The translations under genes were made by a program, and so were the position numbers. Positions 61,872-64,000 of a DNA stretch of 64,000 bases are shown one piece after another. The notes beneath the pieces were generated by a model that worked only from the letters and a program-made list of their open reading frames with translations, was not told the origin of the DNA and did no database searches. The stretch is from NCBI GenBank assembly GCA_035532115.1, contig DATKRO010000087.1, positions 1 through 64,000 on the forward strand, given 5' to 3'. The stretch comes from Acaudatibacter sp035532115. Lineage in GTDB: Bacteria > Pseudomonadota > Alphaproteobacteria > Caulobacterales > Caulobacteraceae. The number at the start of each line of letters is the position of its first letter. Position 1 is the stretch's first letter.

Positions 61872-64000
61872 TCAGGGCCCGGGTACGCTCGAAGTCGGGC
61901 TGTACCCTGAATTGCCCAATGTGGCGAGGGAAAGGCGCAGGAACACGCCCGAGGTCGGCCCCAGGGTGCGGTTGAAGATCTCGTCCTGACGGTACACCAC
62001 CTCCACCCGGATGCAGTCGTCGCGATAGACGACGCCGAAGCCGCGCCGTCGCCACTCGCCGCTGAGGAAGTCGCGGTCTCCGTAGGCTGTGACGCCCCAG
62101 TGCTTCAGCAGATACACCTCGCCGCGGAAGTCGAGGTACTTCACCGGCGCGCCGCTGGGGTCCTGCGCCTCCTCCAGGTAGCGGATCGATCCGGACACCC
62201 GGCGCGAGACCAGGTCGACGCCCGTCTCCATCCGGTTGATCGAGAGGCTGCGCGAATCCAGCCGCCAGCGGCTGAAGAAGTCGAATCCCTTGATGGGCGA
62301 GCCTTCCACGCCCACCACCCAGTCCGAGGCCAGGCCCTCGAGTCCGGTGCGCGCCGGAAGGCTGGGGTCGGGCTCGGCGCGCAGGCTGCGCCCGAAGATG
62401 ACGCTGGCGTTGCGGCCGTCGCCGAATTCGGCGCTCGCCTCGCCGCCGAGGTCGAGGATCTGGCCCGAATCGATGAGATCGAACCCGGGCGACTTGTTCA
62501 CCTGGAAGAGGTTGGTGGTGTCGAACACGAAGTCGGCGCTGTCCTCGTTGGGAATGCGCGGATCCTGCTTCACCAGCGGCGCGATCGACAGCTGCGCGAT
62601 CGGCTGGACGATGTAAGTCACCGGCCCGGCGGTCTTGTAGAACGGCCAGCTGGCGGTGAAGCCGGCCGCGCCGAAGCCGCGGGCGATGGTGGCGTTGCGG
62701 GCGAACGGCGCCGGCAGGTTGGCCAGGTTGTAGATGTCGACGCGGCCCTCCACGAAGGGGTCGATGCGGATGCCGTCCGCCAGGATGATCGAGCGGCGCC
62801 AATCGCCCTGAAGCGTGGCGCGGCGGCTGTCGACGCCGAGTTCGGTGGGATCGATCGGCGATTCGTCCCTGGTCAGCACCACGCCGCTGGCGTCGATGCG
62901 CAGGCGCCCGCCGAGGATCGGCTGGTCAGGCTCGTAGCGCGCCTCGATGAGCGGCGCGATCAGCGGGAAGGCGCCGTTGACGTCGGTGGGCCTCAGGCCC
63001 TGGATGTCGATGGCCGCCACCGAGATGTACGAGTTCTGCTTCTGCCGCACCGCGTAGAGCTGCGAGATCAGCCGCTGGTCCTCGGCGGCGTAGAGGCCGC
63101 GGTCGATGAAGACATCGCTGATCCCGTATTTCTGGAAGATCAGCGGATCGGAGGTGCGCTCCGCGGTGAAGCCCCATTGCCAGTCGTCCGGGCCGGCGAA
63201 GAGCCCCTTGGCCAGGATGTAGCTGCGCGACGTCAGTGGGCCAAAGCGGTGGCCGCTCGAGGTGAAGTCGCGCTCGTAGGTATAGCCGGCGCGGGCCTCG
63301 ATGGCTCCGGACCAGAACCGCTTGCGCCAGTCGAGATTGAGGAACGGATTCACCTTGGTGTTGAGCTGCGGACTGATCACCAGGTCCTCGGAGGGCGAGA
63401 TCACCTGCAGATACGGCTGTTCCCAGGAGAAGCCGCGCAGCCCGGAGTTCGAGACCTCGGGCGTCAGCAGCCCCGACTTGCGCGCCACCGACGGATCGGC
63501 CTCCCAGAACACCGGCAGATAGAACACCGGCAGGTCGTGGATCTCGATCACCGCGTCGCGGAAGTAGACGATCTGCTTCTTCTTGTCCTCGACCGCCGTC
63601 CGGGCGCGGATCGACCATGTCGGGGTCGGCTCCCTGGCGCAGACCGGGCAGGGGGTGAAGATCACCTCGTTGAGCTGCTGAAAGCTCGCCGAGCGCCTGA
63701 CCGCGCTGGCGGCGGCGATGGTGACGTGCTGCTTCAGGCGCGTGGAGAAGGCGAACGCCACCCCTTGCGAGAAGGTCCCGTTCAGCACCGCCGAGCTGGC
63801 GAACTCGGCCGTGCCGTCCGGATTGACGATGGCGACGTGGCCCTTGGCCGCGACGATCCCGGTGGCGCTGTCGTAGGTCACCTGGTCGGCCCGCAGCACC
63901 CGGCCGCGGTAGCGCGCCTCGACGTGGCCCTGGGCAGTGACGGTGTGGTCGGCTTCGTTCTGGATGAGTCGGTCGGCCTGGATGAAGAACCCGCCGCCGG
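61872..64000 (-). CDS. lptD: LPS-assembly protein LptD (5' end outside window)
   Basis: The minus-strand frame is open from the window end to the stop at 61874-61872, at least 709 codons. The N-terminal part visible is an OstA/LptA-like beta-jellyroll (FFIQADRLIQNEADHTVTAQ, VTYDSATGIVAAKGHVAIVN), followed by the 26-strand outer-membrane barrel (FLPVFWEADPSVARKSGLLT-like, RSYILAKGLFAG, VVYRDDCIRVEVVYRQDE). It inserts lipopolysaccharide in the outer leaflet with LptE. Signal peptide and first 50 or so residues are missing. First of the lptD-surA-pdxA-ksgA-GT39 operon, 45 bp before surA. Confidence 0.95.
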   Translation of the reverse strand, partial: GGGFFIQADRLIQNEADHTVTAQGHVEARYRGRVLRADQVTYDSATGIVAAKGHVAIVNPDGTAEFASSAVLNGTFSQGVAFAFSTRLKQHVTIAAASAVRRSASFQQLNEVIFTPCPVCAREPTPTWSIRARTAVEDKKKQIVYFRDAVIEIHDLPVFYLPVFWEADPSVARKSGLLTPEVSNSGLRGFSWEQPYLQVISPSEDLVISPQLNTKVNPFLNLDWRKRFWSGAIEARAGYTYERDFTSSGHRFGPLTSRSYILAKGLFAGPDDWQWGFTAERTSDPLIFQKYGISDVFIDRGLYAAEDQRLISQLYAVRQKQNSYISVAAIDIQGLRPTDVNGAFPLIAPLIEARYEPDQPILGGRLRIDASGVVLTRDESPIDPTELGVDSRRATLQGDWRRSIILADGIRIDPFVEGRVDIYNLANLPAPFARNATIARGFGAAGFTASWPFYKTAGPVTYIVQPIAQLSIAPLVKQDPRIPNEDSADFVFDTTNLFQVNKSPGFDLIDSGQILDLGGEASAEFGDGRNASVIFGRSLRAEPDPSLPARTGLEGLASDWVVGVEGSPIKGFDFFSRWRLDSRSLSINRMETGVDLVSRRVSGSIRYLEEAQDPSGAPVKYLDFRGEVYLLKHWGVTAYGDRDFLSGEWRRRGFGVVYRDDCIRVEVVYRQDEIFNRTLGPTSGVFLRLSLATLGNSGYSPTSSVPGP

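Overview
The window is about 64 kb of very GC-rich chromosome (roughly 70% GC). GTG and TTG starts are frequent, and many neighbouring genes overlap as ATGA or GTGA. The core gene order is panB, TPR protein, bamB, der, then purF-cvpA-radA, dnaB, rplI-rpsR-rpsF, fabD-fabG, acpP-fabF-mltG-yicC-gmk, and ksgA-pdxA-surA-lptD. Together with 'dCACHE' sensor, cupredoxin and DUF3034 genes, this points to an alphaproteobacterium, most likely Caulobacteraceae (Caulobacter/Phenylobacterium-like). The taxonomic call is from gene content and remembered synteny, not from a search. No rRNA, tRNA or CRISPR was seen.

Layout. 1-4.1 kb: a truncated transcriptional regulator diverges from a DUF899 thioredoxin-like gene, followed by a small membrane protein, a secreted serine hydrolase and an unknown protein. 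4.2-12.1 kb: a response regulator and sensor kinase run directly into a CzcC/CzcB/CzcA-type tripartite efflux set, which reads as a metal-responsive efflux locus. 12.3-13.7 kb: an ECF sigma cassette. 13.7-20.9 kb: panB, a hybrid kinase, the YfgM-like/BamB envelope pair, Der and an SDR. 21-25.1 kb: a hybrid kinase and a cupredoxin, both intact, next to a decayed DUF3034 gene and a decayed truncated-haemoglobin gene. 25.2-35 kb: housekeeping genes on the minus strand (purF, cvpA, radA, dnaB, amt, rplI, rpsR, rpsF), interrupted by two plus-strand Yip1 paralogues. 35.1-37.2 kb: a broken PIN toxin with an intact antitoxin, an ECHDC3-type crotonase and a periplasmic peroxiredoxin.

37.3-56.8 kb holds the fatty-acid synthesis operon, but about 13.5 kb of accessory DNA separates fabG from acpP. 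The left edge of that segment is a scrapyard: an ABC-transporter 3' fragment, a collapsed antitoxin/PIN toxin pair with a 10-bp inverted repeat, and the tail of a transposase. The cargo is an AcrA/AcrB/OprM-type drug efflux operon, a cytochrome/PQQ propeller dehydrogenase, a luciferase-like monooxygenase, a CHY zinc finger protein, a frameshifted MFS transporter, a P-loop kinase, a secreted protein made of two copies of an unrecognised domain, and a small acidic protein. After gmk comes a GT39 membrane glycosyltransferase in a tight operon with ksgA, pdxA, surA and lptD (cut by the window end).

No wholly new multi-gene system stands out. The best leads are the two-repeat secreted protein, the split fab operon, the half-degraded haem/copper sensing locus, the DUF899 cassette with its divergent regulator, and a short in-frame tandem repeat in the SurA signal peptide.
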